Shown: in pieces, positions 34,701 to 46,815 of the stretch
Layout of the letters: the number at the start of each line of letters is the position of its first letter
How positions within the stretch are numbered: the stretch's first letter is position 1
Source: Argentina anserina
Taxonomy: Eukaryota; Streptophyta; Magnoliopsida; Rosales; Rosaceae
NCBI RefSeq assembly: GCF_933775445.1
Contig: NC_065874.1
Location: 26,048,501-26,112,500 of the forward strand
Reading direction: 5' to 3'
Length of the DNA stretch: 64,000 bases
Position numbers and translations under genes: made by a program
The notes under the pieces: generated by a model
What the model was told of the DNA's origin: nothing
Databases searched by the model: none
What the model saw: the letters and a program-made list of their open reading frames with translations, nothing else

Positions 34701-35470
34701 TGGGATTTGGACCTGAAGTTTTCTTCCTAATTTGGAATTGTGGGGATTTTAGCCGTTAAACAAACCCAATGATGGTCAAGTCCATTTCAACAATGACAGC
34801 CTGGTGTGTCGGTTCTACAGTGTTCTTCCTTCTGTTTTTATCCCCATTCTCTTTTGCCCCTTTCTGGAATTCAAGTCTCATGAAGATTCTGAACTGTCTG
34901 ATATATACTTGAGTTCTAATCTTTTTGGTTCCTATCTTTGTAGTTTAAAATCATCAAGGGTTGTCTTAGAAGAGTGTCTAATGCCAAATTGGTTCTGGGG
35001 AGCTTCAATGGATTAATGCTTATTGACAATGCGCTTGTTCTGGTGGCAACAGTTGTCTCTACTTATACTCATTCAACTTGTACAGCCCAGCAGAACAAGT
35101 TACAAAATATATGGTACTCTCTCTCTAGCCTCTATTATTAGTCTGCATTAACAATAATAAAGAAAATTCATTCTTCATGTTGTTGTTCCTTTGAATATAT
35201 ACGTGGTGATTGGAATTGTCTTGAATTTGGGCTTACAGAATCACAATTTTGGAATTTCCCAGATTCAAAGAGGAGCACTGCATAGGTTTTCCTTTATGAA
35301 ACATAACTGAATTTATTTTTCGAGACCAGCATAGCAATTCCTGCCAAGCTTAATTCCTATCAATTTTACTTGTCATTGGTTTTGGGTAGTAATTAGTTCT
35401 TTCCTTATTGTGATTGTAGTTGCCTCAGATGTATACTGATTTTTTTGTTCTTTTTACTTCTTCCTGAAAC
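31789..35470. other. 3.7-kb intergenic region
   Basis: No supported gene. Short open frames at 31797-31997, 32022-32306, 32351-32536, 32867-33070 and 33925-34269 lack domains or good starts. The right part may contain 5' exons of the receptor-like gene that I could not identify. Confidence 0.35.
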
Positions 35471-35478
35471 CTATAGCT

Positions 35479-35594
35479 GAAGCTTTAGTGACTTTCAAGA
35501 GCAGAGTTGGAAGTCCTGAAATCTCCACTGGTCGGATTGGAAAATATCCATGTCGAAAACAATGGACATTGCTCAATTATTATAAACTGAAGGA
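35479..35594 (+). other. possible LRR N-terminal-cap exon remnant
   Basis: After a TATAG acceptor-like site the frame reads EALVTFKSRVGSPEISTGRI then GKYPCRKQW. This resembles the LRRNT cap (ALxxFKS ... PC..W) of LRR receptor kinases. It lies 0.4 kb upstream of the transmembrane exon of the receptor-like pseudokinase. It could be a decayed first exon of that gene; no LRR repeats follow. Confidence 0.25.
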
Positions 35595-35621
35595 CCCTTG
35601 TGTTGTTGTTTTTGTGTAAGA

Positions 35622-35643
35622 TCTCTCTCTCTCTCTCTCTCTC
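35622..35643 (+). repeat. (TC)n microsatellite
   Basis: A perfect TC dinucleotide run, about 11 units, in the upstream part of the receptor-like gene. Confidence 0.9.
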
Positions 35644-35997
35644 GTTATTGGATTTAAACACATGTTACCCTTACCTAGTTTCTAATTAGATGCTAGTGCT
35701 ATGAAGGTTTTTGAGTCCTTGTGAAAACCATGTCATTCTACTTCTTACTTCAAGAATTCATTTTATGTATCATGTTTAACTAGTTACCTTAAACAAGGTG
35801 TAGGTAGGCTCTAGTGCTCCCAGTCAGGTGGGTTCAATTGTAATGAGGATACATAAATTCTCATTTTGGTTCGTATGAATCTGAAATCTTCAAATATTTA
35901 CAACAAATAATAATAATAACATTCATATAAGTACCATTATAGAAGTGTAATACAAGTAGCTTATATTCAATCATTCATAGCATTCAAGTTGACTCAG

Positions 35998-38634
35998 TTC
36001 ATCTGTTCATCATGCAGCAGCAAATTTCCTGGTATCTCTTCAATTCCCCTGCGACCGAACAAAGTCAACTTAGCACCATTTGCTCCAAGACTTTTCGTGA
36101 CCCAGTCTTCTATTAATTTGGAAAAAGAGCTCCATAAGCCAAGAAGCAGAAGGATAGCATACATAGTTGATGGAGACAGCAATGTTCCAACATTAACATT
36201 TGTACAAAAAACTGATGATAAAAAACCGAAACAGAAAGTTGCAGCCATTATTGGTGGAGTTGTTGCTGCTTTGCTTGTGGTTATTATAGCAATACTTGTT
36301 TACATTTATTTGAAGCGTCTTAAAAGAGTGGTGAGACGAACATCTGATACATCATCTTCTACACCATCTCCCCATGGTAAGGCTAGCTGAAATTCCACAA
36401 CTGTTAAGGCTAATTGTGATATGGCTTGCTGTGTAGTTAAGTACATAAGTTTCTTCATTCTTTTCACTGCTTTCAGTTGAATGGACAAGAGGAGACACAT
36501 CCCCTTACGCTGTTGCGCTATCTCCATATGACACACACAACTTGAGGCAACTGACAATATTGGAACTGGAACAAGCTACTAGAAATTTCAATGAAAATAA
36601 TATCATAGGCCAAGGTAGATTTGGTTTGGTCTACAAGGGATTGCTCCAAGATGGATCTATTGTGGCTATCAAGAGACGCCTACATGCTCCAACTCAGTAT
36701 TTCTTTCAAGAGGTAACAAGTCAGCAATCATTTCTTCTCCAGTCAACCTCGACTTTCTCTGTGAAGTGGTAGTGTCTATACACACTTTTGTTGGAACTTC
36801 TTAGTATCTTGTTTTGTCTTGATCAAATATAGGTGAAGCATATTGCTCGTGTGAACCACATGCATATTCTCAGGCTCATTGGTTATTGTCAAGATACAAG
36901 TCAACAGTTACTTGTCTATGACTACCTTCCAAATGGAAATGTCGGAAATCATCTATATGGTACTCTCTCACTCACTAACTCACTCATTTACTGATGCACA
37001 TGCACTTCTGTCTCCAGCAATCCCTCTAACTACATAGTTGTGCAGATGCTGAAGGTTTACCTATTGGAAAGTTAAGTTTATGGCAAAGGTTATCTGTTGC
37101 TTTGGGAGCAGCCAAAGGTACATCACCTGGTTCAACTTCTAGTTCATGCTTAGATTTTTCTTCTACATTAATTACATACTTTTATTTTGGATCAGGACTT
37201 GCACGTCTTCATAGTTTGGTACCTCCACTCCTGCACATGAATTTCAGGACAAGCAATGTTCTTTTGAATGATAACTTTACACCCAAGGTGTCTGATTACG
37301 GACTAACCAGGCTGCTAAATAAGGGTCACTATGCCGGATCGTCTTCAGCAATAGACTGCTTTCTTGACCCAGAGTATGTTATCTCTTTTCAGTCCACTAA
37401 ATTTTGTGTGCAAACAATATAGAATGCATCTAGCATCTCTTTTTATCTGCAGTGTTATTGTATACTAGCGGGCCAGATCACTTGATGTGCAAGAATGGCC
37501 TGTAGGAAAATATGAGTAAGGATCCTCCTCCACTAGCTAACTCACCAAAGATTTCTTGGAAGTCATTCTTCGCACGCCAAGTGATTTGTTTAGTGAAATG
37601 ACCACCTAATATTGATATTGATCAAATTATTGAATTTGCACACATCTGAGTAATGCATACCTCTAATACTGATACTACAGAAAGTGATTTTGGATAGATA
37701 TTCCTCCTCACATCTAATATGCTTCTCACTGTTCCACTTCTTTTTGTAAATTTAAACATCTGTTACTGAGTTTATACGGACTTCAATAATGTTACTTAAT
37801 TACCGCTCGGTTGATCTTAAGCTGTCAGCAATTCAGCATTGTATTTTATTATGCAGATATGGCTTGAGTTTCTAGTCCTATGTTGATTTTTTTTTTGTGA
37901 ATGATCCTATATTGAATAAACTAGTGACATTCTTAGTTGTTGTCAAAAAAGTTGATAGGAGTTTGAGTTCAATATCTTTCTTCGAAGAGAAATCTGTAAA
38001 TTTTATGTTAACAGCTATTTTTGTTACTGATGTCTCCTGCAGGTTAGATTCACTGAAGGAATTTTCAGAAAGAGGTGACGTGTACAGTTTTGGGGTCTTC
38101 TTACTGGAATTAATCAGCGGACGTGAAGCAAATGGCAGAAACCAGTTAAATTCGGGAAATAACTTAATATTGCAGGTAATAACCGTAATATTACAATAGT
38201 AGCCGTTATCAGTGAAAACTTATAGATTTAGTTTATGCATATACTGTGGTTCGACCTTGGTATATTTTTACAATTCGCAAATGTATTTATTAATGTGAAG
38301 AAAGAGAGGAAGTAACTAGGTGCAGTGCAGCTCCTCTTGTTCTTGCTCAAACCTTTCGGTTCTTAGAAGTTTGTGTATGCATTTGAAGGCAAGGGACTGC
38401 GAGGAGTTGGAGAGATTTGTTGATAACACATTAGGAAACTTTACATTGGAAGCTGCAACAAAACAGATGATGGAGTTAGCACTGAGGTGTATAGATGCTA
38501 GTGAACAAAGACCACAAATGAAGATTGTTGTTCAAGAGCTCGAACGAATTCAAACTAGAGAAATTAGCCATTTTCAGATTGAAGTCCATGAGGAGATAGG
38601 TGCTGTGACTCTTGGTAGTGAACTTTTCAAATGA
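35998..38634 (+). CDS. receptor-like pseudokinase (transmembrane and kinase-like domains; 5' end unresolved)
   Basis: Visible exons: about 35998-36376, 36477-36712, 36833-36959, 37046-37117, 37196-37373, 38043-38175 and 38389-38634, with consistent GT..AG phases. The first visible exon has no ATG, so upstream exons are missing or unrecognised. It carries a transmembrane helix ([20 protein letters not shown]) and a basic stop-transfer. The kinase-like domain follows: glycine loop [17 protein letters not shown] (lysine present), [13 protein letters not shown], then [13 protein letters not shown] where HRD is expected, SDYG in place of [21 protein letters not shown], and a normal C-lobe end. The catalytic-loop Asp is Asn (HMN), so phosphotransfer is unlikely although ATP binding may persist. 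It fits the plasma-membrane atypical RLK class that signals through partners. Confidence 0.8.
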
Positions 38635-39564
38635 GCACCTCTGCAACATTCATCTCTTCATTCTTTTATAGATTTGATTGGTTTGTAGTTAGTTACAGAA
38701 GAGAAATACATTGTATAAAAGCATTCTTGAAGTATATAAATCAAATGAAGATGGTACATAGTGATGGAATATCTGCCTCTGCTAAGACTTTTAGGGTTAA
38801 TGTATAAATTTAGCGCAATATCTAAAACCCTTGATTACTTGAGATGCCATTGCTTGGAGTTTGGAGTTCAAGCCAACAAGTCCATGGCTCTATAAGGTTC
38901 TTAGATGCATTGTAAAATAAGTTGGTTAGATTTCCAATAGAAGAGAAATTTGACAGCAATTGGTTCCTCGTGGGAAACATACTGAATAGTACAGCTAGAC
39001 TTCATTCAAATGTGTGACACATAAATTGAAGAGGGAGAATTTCATTTAATATGAATTTCTATATGACCCCTTCAGCCAAAAAAAAAAATCAAATTTCAGA
39101 TATATCTTCCTATAGAAATGCATTAAATATGTTTGGAGACATTTTCTTTCCTATACACTACCTTGTGATTCCTGTTATTTTTCTATCCACAGAAAATACA
39201 TTTATGATTATATTTGGTGGACATTGTTATTTTTCCTCAACTGGAATTTGCTTTATCCAGCCAGTTCACCGTTTATGTATCGCATCACTTTCATATCTTC
39301 TGAGATTCTGACAGAAAAATAAGGCTGCATTTTTTTGCATTTGCACAATACTGCTACCACCTTATGAACACAAAATTTCATAATACTTTATTCTGGGAAG
39401 CCAAATGGATTCTTTATTCAATACCTTAATTTTATATAGGAAGATGACATTATACGTTCATGAAAACAGAGTTCAACATTAGCATGTTCTGCTGCAGCGC
39501 AGAAATTATTTGTTCTAACAGATCAAGTTCAAGTTGTTTACTTTGAACAGGTTCGTCGTTGGAG
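38635..39564. other. intergenic, AT-rich
   Basis: Contains the 3'UTR of the receptor-like gene. The plus-strand frame 39051-39311 has no recognisable motif. Confidence 0.4.
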
Positions 39565-39723
39565 TTATTCTTCCAACATCAATGACAGTTGAATTCTTCT
39601 CCAGTTGCGGCAAACACTTCCGCAGCGGATGACATCCTTAACACTTAAGAGAACAAGTATCTGTGACATGAAATCTATCTCTATGTTTTCCCAATCTCGG
39701 AAGTTGGACTTGTTGTTCGTCAT
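39565..39723 (-). pseudogene. F-box fragment
   Basis: From ATG 39723 on the minus strand the frame reads MTNNKSNFRDWENIEIDFMS then QILVLLSVKDVIRCGSVCRN, WRRIQ and soon stops. The pattern (W..ID.MSQIL..LSVKDVIRCGSVCRNWR) is an F-box motif of about 40 residues, which would bind a SKP1-type adaptor. No substrate-recognition domain follows in any frame nearby, so this is a truncated remnant or an isolated first exon. Confidence 0.6.
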
Positions 39724-39765
39724 TGTGACTGAGGGTTTTATTTTCCTGCAACCATCATAGATCAA

Positions 39766-42227
39766 AATCAGGTACTATGTACAAGTAATAAAAAAAATTA
39801 AATCAAGCATTAGAGAAATTAACACCTAATCAAATCCTTGCATAACATTATACAAACTAAGAGAAAAGATAGCAATTAGTCAACCTCATTTACTAGTAGA
39901 TGCTCAAGTTTTGAACTGACTGGTGAAACAGAACATTGACAAGATTATACCTTTTGAGACATGTCTATCACTTGACTCATGCCTTAAGTGATATGAAAAT
40001 TCTAGACAACATAACAGACGTCAACTATTTGAGTATATATGATACGCACATCCAACACAATTCAGAAGAATACTTAAACCTATGAATTAACCTTCACTAC
40101 ATCATAAATGATATGCAGCAAAATGCATGAGTAATAGGGTAACTGCAAACTACTGGACTGTTTCATCTAGTACGCTTTGATCATACATCTGCTAAACCAC
40201 AAATAGTTAACTAAAGAAGGCAATTGTAATATCAGGGATGTTGCATGCACAATGGTGATCAAAGTCAATAAAATAAGAAGATAGAAAAAGTCGTCTGCTC
40301 CTAATTTTAATGATAGAAAGATCATTCATGTTTCCTCTTCAAGCACTGAAACCACCGCCAATTAGGAAACAAGATTAACATGGATAAGAAGTGAAGTACA
40401 TTATAAGGTTATGTGCAGTACAAAACCATTAAAGACAATCTGTAATGGAAACTTTAGTCTGTTCTACACCAATAAAGCTTTCGAGAAAATATTACATATA
40501 ATGTTCACTACGCAGTATGGAAATACAAAAGTCCATTAGGGAAACATTATTTGGTTATACAAGAGGTGAAGCTTTGAAGTGCACTTGAAATATCAATGAA
40601 GGTTCGAGAAAAAAATTTATTACTGTCAACAAAGATTCGAGAACATTCTAAATAATTCGACAAAGAAGTGAATATTAAAGGAAAATGAAAAATGTTCTCA
40701 AGAAAAAAAAGAACATATGTTCTGGTAGATGACAGAATCCTGCCATTTCTTTACAAATCCATGGTTAAATTTTCTTCATTATAAGTCAAATATAATATAT
40801 GATTGCACGAAAATTAGAAATCGTCCAGAATAACCTCAATGAAATCACTCATATCAAAAGCAGTAGATTTAGAAACTGGGGATCTTTAATTAATTTCAAG
40901 TTCATCGACCAGGTGATATTCTTATGAAGAACTAGAAAAACTTGAGTGTACATGGTTTTCTCTAATTCTAGTCAAAGAGAACCTCATGCATCACTGAATA
41001 TGAATAAATTTTAATTCAAGTTATTGGAAATAAATTGTCACATAGCTGGGATATTTCAATAGAACCCTGACAGTTGCATATGCATTATATGTGCAACCTT
41101 GAATCCAGAAAAATTTTCAATAAGAATCTATTATACTGAACAATCAATGAGATTTGTATGTTCATTGTTTGTTTTACCAAAGAGAAGAATTCAAAATCTG
41201 ATATCAGTCAGGCTTCTCAAAGAGTAAAACCTGTACTCAATCAACTTCAACAACCTTTTAACATATCATCTCCCAAATTTTTTTAAGACCAAACCAATCA
41301 ACAAAAAATTCAAAAGCCAAGAAAGCACATGCAGCATTAACAGTTTACTCTGATCTCACACGAGAAATGTAACCAGTCAATCAAGCATGATCACAGGAAT
41401 ATATCTGCATCACATTTGACCATTTTGAGCTTGGTTTTCAAAGGAAGCTTACCCTTTCTCTTAGATGTACTTGGTGCTCTAGTCCCTTGAACCCTGAAAT
41501 AACACTGAAATCAGTCAGCTGATCTTTACTTAAGGGGTACTTGGCTAATGAATTTATTAGAAAACCCTTGTTCTTTTGTAACAGCGCACCAACCTGTAAG
41601 AACCAATAGAGAAGACTCAACCAAAGAATCGGTTACATAGTGTAATTCAACCATATGGATGATATCTATCACACTAAATGGAAACTCCATAAATGTTTTC
41701 TCACAAAGATGCACGAAAGCATTGTAATCAAATTTGTGGAAATAGATAGAGATAGTAATTTAATCAACATGCATGTGTCCAAGGGAATTGAATCTGCGAA
41801 TTCTGCACTCGAATTTCTTTGATAAGTTCCCTTTCCATTCCACCAGAAATTGGCATTTTTGTAAACCAAATTCAAATTGATTTCAGTCTTTTTATGAACA
41901 GATACAATGTTTGGTGGAAATAAATACATATTCCTAAGTTGGATCCTCATTCTCATTTCTTGCTGGTGTATTGTAATTTGAATCTTTTGTTTGAGGATAT
42001 TTCAAATATATCTGTGTATTAGTTGTTCAAAAAAGAAAAAGAAAAAACAATTTTCCAGTGCTTCTTCTTGAGTAATGAGTACTACCGAACTCAAAAATGA
42101 GTTGAAGACTTGAAGGTTAGAGTGAGAGTGTGACGCAGACAGTGAGTAGAGTTGAATGAGTCGATAAATAAATAAAAGAAACGCCGAAGTTGGGAAGCCC
42201 TGAAGAACTGAGGAGCTATCATTCAAA
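39766..42227. other. 2.5-kb AT-rich intergenic region
   Basis: Minus-strand open frames at 41438-41956 overlap one another in different frames and show no known domain. No repeats were recognised. Confidence 0.4.
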
Positions 42228-43168
42228 ATGTCGGATCACTTACCCGAAGATGTGATCGTCAGAATCATGGAGAGGTTGCCGGTCAAGTCCCTAATCTGCT
42301 CCACCTCCGTTTCCAGAACCTGGCGCTCCATCACCGAACCTTCCTCATCTCCAACCCCATTCAACCTGACTTCGAATCCGTAGACCGTTGTCGTCTTTTG
42401 AAGACAAGTCTTCAGTGAGAGAGATCAGGTGCCCCTTCTTTGAACCCGGAGCTCGTGTCAACGTACTTAGCTCCTGCAATGGTTTGGTATCAGCATCTTT
42501 TCGTTATGACCAAACCAACATGTTTATTTGGAACCCATCTACCGGATTCTTCAGAAAACTGCCTCACCCAGTTGTATGGTTTTGTGTATTTGTCGGCAAC
42601 TGACGACTATAAAGTTGTTGCAAAACTCTCAAAGGATGAGGGGGAAGGAAGACCCGTCCGAGATCTTCTCAATGAGAGCTGACAGTTGGAAAAGGATTCA
42701 AGACCCCCCATTTTCCATAGTCTTTGATTCTGTGCATCCGGCTCTTTTGAATGAGGCACTTCATTGGATCAGTATGGGAGACATTGTGGCTTTTGATCTG
42801 GCTAAAGAGGAGTTTCGTGTAATGCCGTGTCCTGTTGTTGATGATGGGAGGCCTCAACCTCCTCTGGTGGCTTCGTTTAGAGGTTGCCTGTGTGTATTAT
42901 TTGTTCCTGGGGATACTGATGTTGGATCTCTTGATTTATGGATCATGAGAGAATACGGCGTGGCGGAGTCGTGGACTAAGCTGTTCAACTTGAAGGTTTC
43001 CGATTTCGCCAAGGAGATGAGTTATTTTGGACCGCATTATCTTGGTGAATGAAGCTGGTACATTTCTGTATAAAGTGACTTTTACTCGTGAAAGGAGGAC
43101 GGAGTTCGGATTGATAAGAAGTGATCATGAGGAAGAGAAGCTTGAAACGCATATGGTGTTCCATGATT
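42228..43168 (+). pseudogene. F-box/FBA-type gene broken by frameshifts
   Basis: ATG 42228 opens MSDHLPEDVIVRIMERLPVK then SLICSTSVSRTWRSI, a good F-box, but the frame shifts and stops near 42390. Coding sense continues in other frames. 42388-42603 carries VLSSCNGLVSASFRYD then MFIWNPSTGFFRKLPHP, the typical CNGL and WNPST landmarks. 42600-42680 carries DDYKVVAKLSKDEGEG. 42640-43052 carries SWKRIQDPP, LNEALHWISM, DIVAFDLAKEEFRVM and YGVAESWTKLF, the F-box-associated (FBA) domain. At least three frame breaks exist. The ancestor would have been an SCF substrate adaptor; the gene is no longer functional as one protein. Confidence 0.85.
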
Positions 43169-45785
43169 GAATATGAAGAGAGTCTTCTTTGGCTCAGATG
43201 AAGAATTGATCCCGGTAACCAACTTATGGTTTAGTCACTCCTCGATTTCACTCTGCTCATGTTTCAAACCTTATGTTATAAGCTCCTTGGAATTGCTTTA
43301 GCTAATATCAGGGTGGTAGTACCATATCTTCAATGACATGTATTGTTTGTGTTCTAGAAGTATATTGCAACTTTTCCTGGGTTTTGTACTTTTGTAGATC
43401 TTAGAGTGTACATATCCTATGCATTTTGTTGTTTTTTGGTTGAGATGTGCATGATCCAGGTAAAATATAGTGAAAAGATTTTGTTCCGTAATATACGTGC
43501 TAATATTAGATTTTTTCATTCGTTCACTTGGTACAATTGTGTTAAGAGTTAAGACATGCTTTCGTTGCTACTCTTCAGTCTCTTCTTACTGTTTTCCTTC
43601 CAATGGGAAACATCTGTAGTTTTCAAATGTAGTTAAGTGAAGTTGTAAGTTATAGAAAATGTTGTCCTTTTATAACCCGTTTCACTTCAGCTGCTCCTAG
43701 AATAGAAGTCAAGTTTTCCCCCTTTTTTTGGTTTCATCAGTCCGTGAATTTGCTCTGAAAGTATGTATGTTCCTTTGTTGGATTTTGTAGGATTTAACCA
43801 TGCATGAGCAAAATTGAGGGGGAAATGAGGTTGGTGTGCTTCTAGGCATCATAGAAGACTTTGCCTGCCCCAATTCAGCAACAGTGACCAATTCCCTATA
43901 CTAGAGGCATTCTATGCCTGGAACTCTGCTAAGATAATGTTTGAGCTGTATAGTCTCAATGTATTCTGTAATAGGATAGTTTATGCTGTATCAAAAATTG
44001 GGATGATTATGTGCTTTCCAAGTATAAAATTCTATGGTTGATAAATAGTGTCGTAGATACATGACGGAAACTCGTTGCTTCTCATCGATGTTCTATGACT
44101 GTTGCCATTCATGCATGTAGACGTCTGGTAAACTTCTGGAATCTGGATGGATCATTGTGCAAATTGGTGGGATTATTGTCTCGTGCTGCTAGTTTTCTTT
44201 TACTGTGTGGAGTGTGGACATCTTATTCTGTTTTTGTCACGCTGATATTATGAATAATATCCGAAGCCATGTTGTTTATTACACTAGAAGTCTAAAACAG
44301 TGTCTTTTAATTTAGCTAAAGATTTAGGGATGGCAATGATTGTGAAACATTGCAACACTACTAGAAAAGAACAACTCCACTAGTTAGCAGGTTGAATGTT
44401 TTATTATCTACATTGTATTTCTTCTGCATGGCCGATCCGTTGTATTTGGAGGCCTTGTGCGAAATATCAAATGTGACTTCTTCTATGCTCTTGAAAAAAG
44501 AGAAATAATAAACCAAAACTAGAAGTATAGTATCCCAAATAGACATCTATATAAGCAGGCCAACAATTAAGATTACAATAACAAAAAGATAGAATACCAA
44601 AAGCAAATTTTCCGTAAAAGCATAATATATTGACTTCAAAAGGAATGCTCTGTAAGCATGTTACATTGACTTCAAAATTCATCACATTAAACAGAATATA
44701 TTCAAACAAAGTTTAATTATCAATTCAATCTAATACAAATTTAACAGTAATTTCCCCTATCACACGAAATTTAACTCCCCTATCACACATTTTCATTTCA
44801 AGACCAACATCAACATCAAAATTCAATCTAATACAATTGGTGGTTCAATCAATTCAGTTTGAAAAGAGTTCAAAAAATAAGCACTCAATTCAGACTAACT
44901 AAGTAACTAACATACCTTGGAGAGTTGGAGAGTGGAGACTTGGAGGCTTGACGACTTGGACCCAGATTCCCAGAAGGTCAGAAATCAGCCAATCTCATCG
45001 TCCCAATGATGCTTGATTGCTCGTCAAGATCGAAGTCTCGAAGAGGCAGGAGAGTGGGAGAGGAGAGGAGAAGAAAGGCCAGAGAAAGGGAGAGTGGTCT
45101 GGACGAGCTACTGAGATAGATGACTCACTTGAGGGGAGTCACTGAGTCAGGGGACTGGCTGATTCTGTGTTTGTGAGGGAAGTGAGGAAGTCATTGAATG
45201 AAGGTAGATTATGTGTTTATGACTTATAAAAGTTTAGGAAAATTAGTAAAAAAAAAAAAGATAAGAGATTTCGAACCGGGTATAAGGGGATTCCACACAC
45301 ACATCCAAGACTCAAACCAACCCAACTAGTTATTACATAGTGATACAAATTTTTTTAACCTTCCAAATTTTCTGACCCTATGCCACTGCACACTTGGCAC
45401 AGCCGATAGGCCGGGTTTGTTCTTTTGGTGTCTTTCTTTGATTGATTTTTTTTTCTGTGTCAAAACTTTAATTCGTGTTTGGCTGAATCGGTTCTGTTAC
45501 AGATGCATTGGCTGTTGAGATTGTCTGCTTCTCTTGCAGTTATTTGATAAAGATATCGCTGACTACGTGATTTGCCTGAGAAGCCTGATCTGGGTTCACC
45601 GACTAGTAAACAACTAACAAGCATGAGCTTTAGGTCTTGCATCTTATTTTCCTACCGCAATATACAAATTCCATCACCAAGTGAATTGCTTTACGTGCAC
45701 CAGCTGGTTCAACTAGTTCAATTGTTCCAGTGCCAGTGTCTTTTTACCCCGGAAAATTAATTGAAATTGCCTCCTCCTCCTATCT
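43169..45785. other. 2.6-kb intergenic region
   Basis: No gene supported. A purine-rich GAGAGTGG/GAGGAG stretch lies at 44930-45190. CACTACTAGAAAA at 44356 looks like a CACTA end, but no partner end was found. Other open frames lack domains. Confidence 0.35.
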
Positions 45786-45858
45786 TGAACCAGGACTTGT
45801 GCACCATCATAGTTTGGTGCCCCCTCTCTTGCACATGCATTTCAGAACATGCAAATGA
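45786..45858 (+). pseudogene. stray copy of one exon of the receptor-like pseudokinase
   Basis: About 65 bp from AACCAG|GACTT to ACATGCAA aligns by eye at roughly 80% with the start of the pseudokinase exon at 37196 (catalytic-loop exon), including the acceptor AG. Its frame reads [20 protein letters not shown] and then stops. It shows HMH in place of HMN. No other exon of the gene was found nearby, so this is a degraded partial duplicate. Confidence 0.65.
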
Positions 45859-46172
45859 TGCAATGTATTGCAATTCGCCTGGCAGTTCTTATTTTTTGTC
45901 TATATTGATATAGATTTAGTTTCCCGTGGAAAAAAAATTGAACTTTCTATTTTTAAATTTGATCATACATCCTACAGTTGATTGCGAGTGATTATGCATT
46001 CGGGAAGCAAGAATCCCACATTGACTAGGAGTGAATACTAGCCAGTCTTCCCTATGGGAAATGGAAATGTAAAGAGGAAATAGACTAGTGGTCCATATGT
46101 AACAAGGAAATCGACTAGTCCCAAAATAAAAAGGGAAACATTTGAGTCAGCTAAGAAAATTAAGTCGGCATA
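45859..46172. other. short intergenic stretch
   Basis: No gene. One USE-like word, ATCCCACATTG, lies at 46012-46022 without a TATA box at the expected spacing. Confidence 0.4.
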
Positions 46173-46225
46173 ATCCCACATCGTTTGGGAAAACGGAACA
46201 CTTAATAGTCTTTGTTTATAAAATA
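46173..46225 (+). promoter_or_regulatory. snRNA-type promoter arrangement: USE plus TATA, 33 bp apart
   Basis: ATCCCACATCG (46173-46183) matches the plant upstream sequence element RTCCCACATCG exactly. TATAAAATA begins at 46217, leaving 33 bp between. In plants this spacing specifies RNA polymerase II transcription of U-snRNA genes, while 23-24 bp specifies polymerase III. The sequence after the expected start (about 46245) does not match the U1, U2, U4 or U5 starts I know. The next recognisable object is the TBP pseudogene. Confidence 0.55.
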
Positions 46226-46361
46226 GGGGCACCCGCTAGATGAATGATTGCTAACTAAGTATCATCCATCCGCCACACTATCACATCTTCTCTTAAAATC
46301 GAAACGAAACCCACATCCTTTTGTCAGTAGTTTTTTACTTAATTTCTAATATCTGAATGCG

Positions 46362-46815
46362 GTTGATTCCCAGCAACCCACAGGTGATATTGTCCCCACT
46401 ATTTCGAATGTGATGTCTACAGCTAACTTGGGCTGCAAGTTGGACCTTGTGCAAGGCGCTTGCAATCTGTGATCATGAGTGAGAGACCCAAAGGCCACAG
46501 TGTTGATCTTCGCCTCGGGGAAAATGGTGTGCGCACCATTATGAAGATAGGTTTTGACGCCAAGTTCAAGGATTTCAATATCCAGAACATTGTTTCCAAC
46601 TTTGACGTTGGATTTCCGATCAGACTCAAAGATCTTGCTTATGCGAACCCTGGTATTACGAGTAATGAGCCGGAGCTTTCCCGGAGTTGAGGTACCGCAT
46701 GACGGAACCCAAGATTACTCTTGTATTCTCGTCGGGGAAACTTGTTATCACTGGTGCAAAGTGCACAAAAGACATACACAAGGCCTTTGAGGTCATATAC
46801 CCTTCTCGAAAGTGA
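46362..46815 (+). pseudogene. intronless TATA-binding protein (TBP) pseudogene
   Basis: The frame starting DSQQPTGDIVPTISNVMST then ANLGCKLDL is the beginning of the TBP core. It runs into stops near 46470, then [17 protein letters not shown]. An internal deletion follows, then [35 protein letters not shown] and EPEL, the second TBP repeat. A one-base loss near 46680 and a gain near 46692 move the frame. MTEPKITLVFSSGKLVITGA and a C-terminal IYPSRK follow, with TGA at 46813-46815. Plant TBP genes have several introns, but none is seen here, so this is probably a processed copy. No functional TBP could be made. Confidence 0.85.

Noticed and set aside
44356..44368. CACTACTAGAAAA, which resembles a CACTA terminus
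   Set aside because: No subterminal repeat array, no opposite TAGTG end and no 3-bp duplication were seen nearby.
46012..46022. Second USE-like word ATCCCACATTG
   Set aside because: There is no TATA-like box at the 33-bp or 23-bp spacing and it differs from the consensus.
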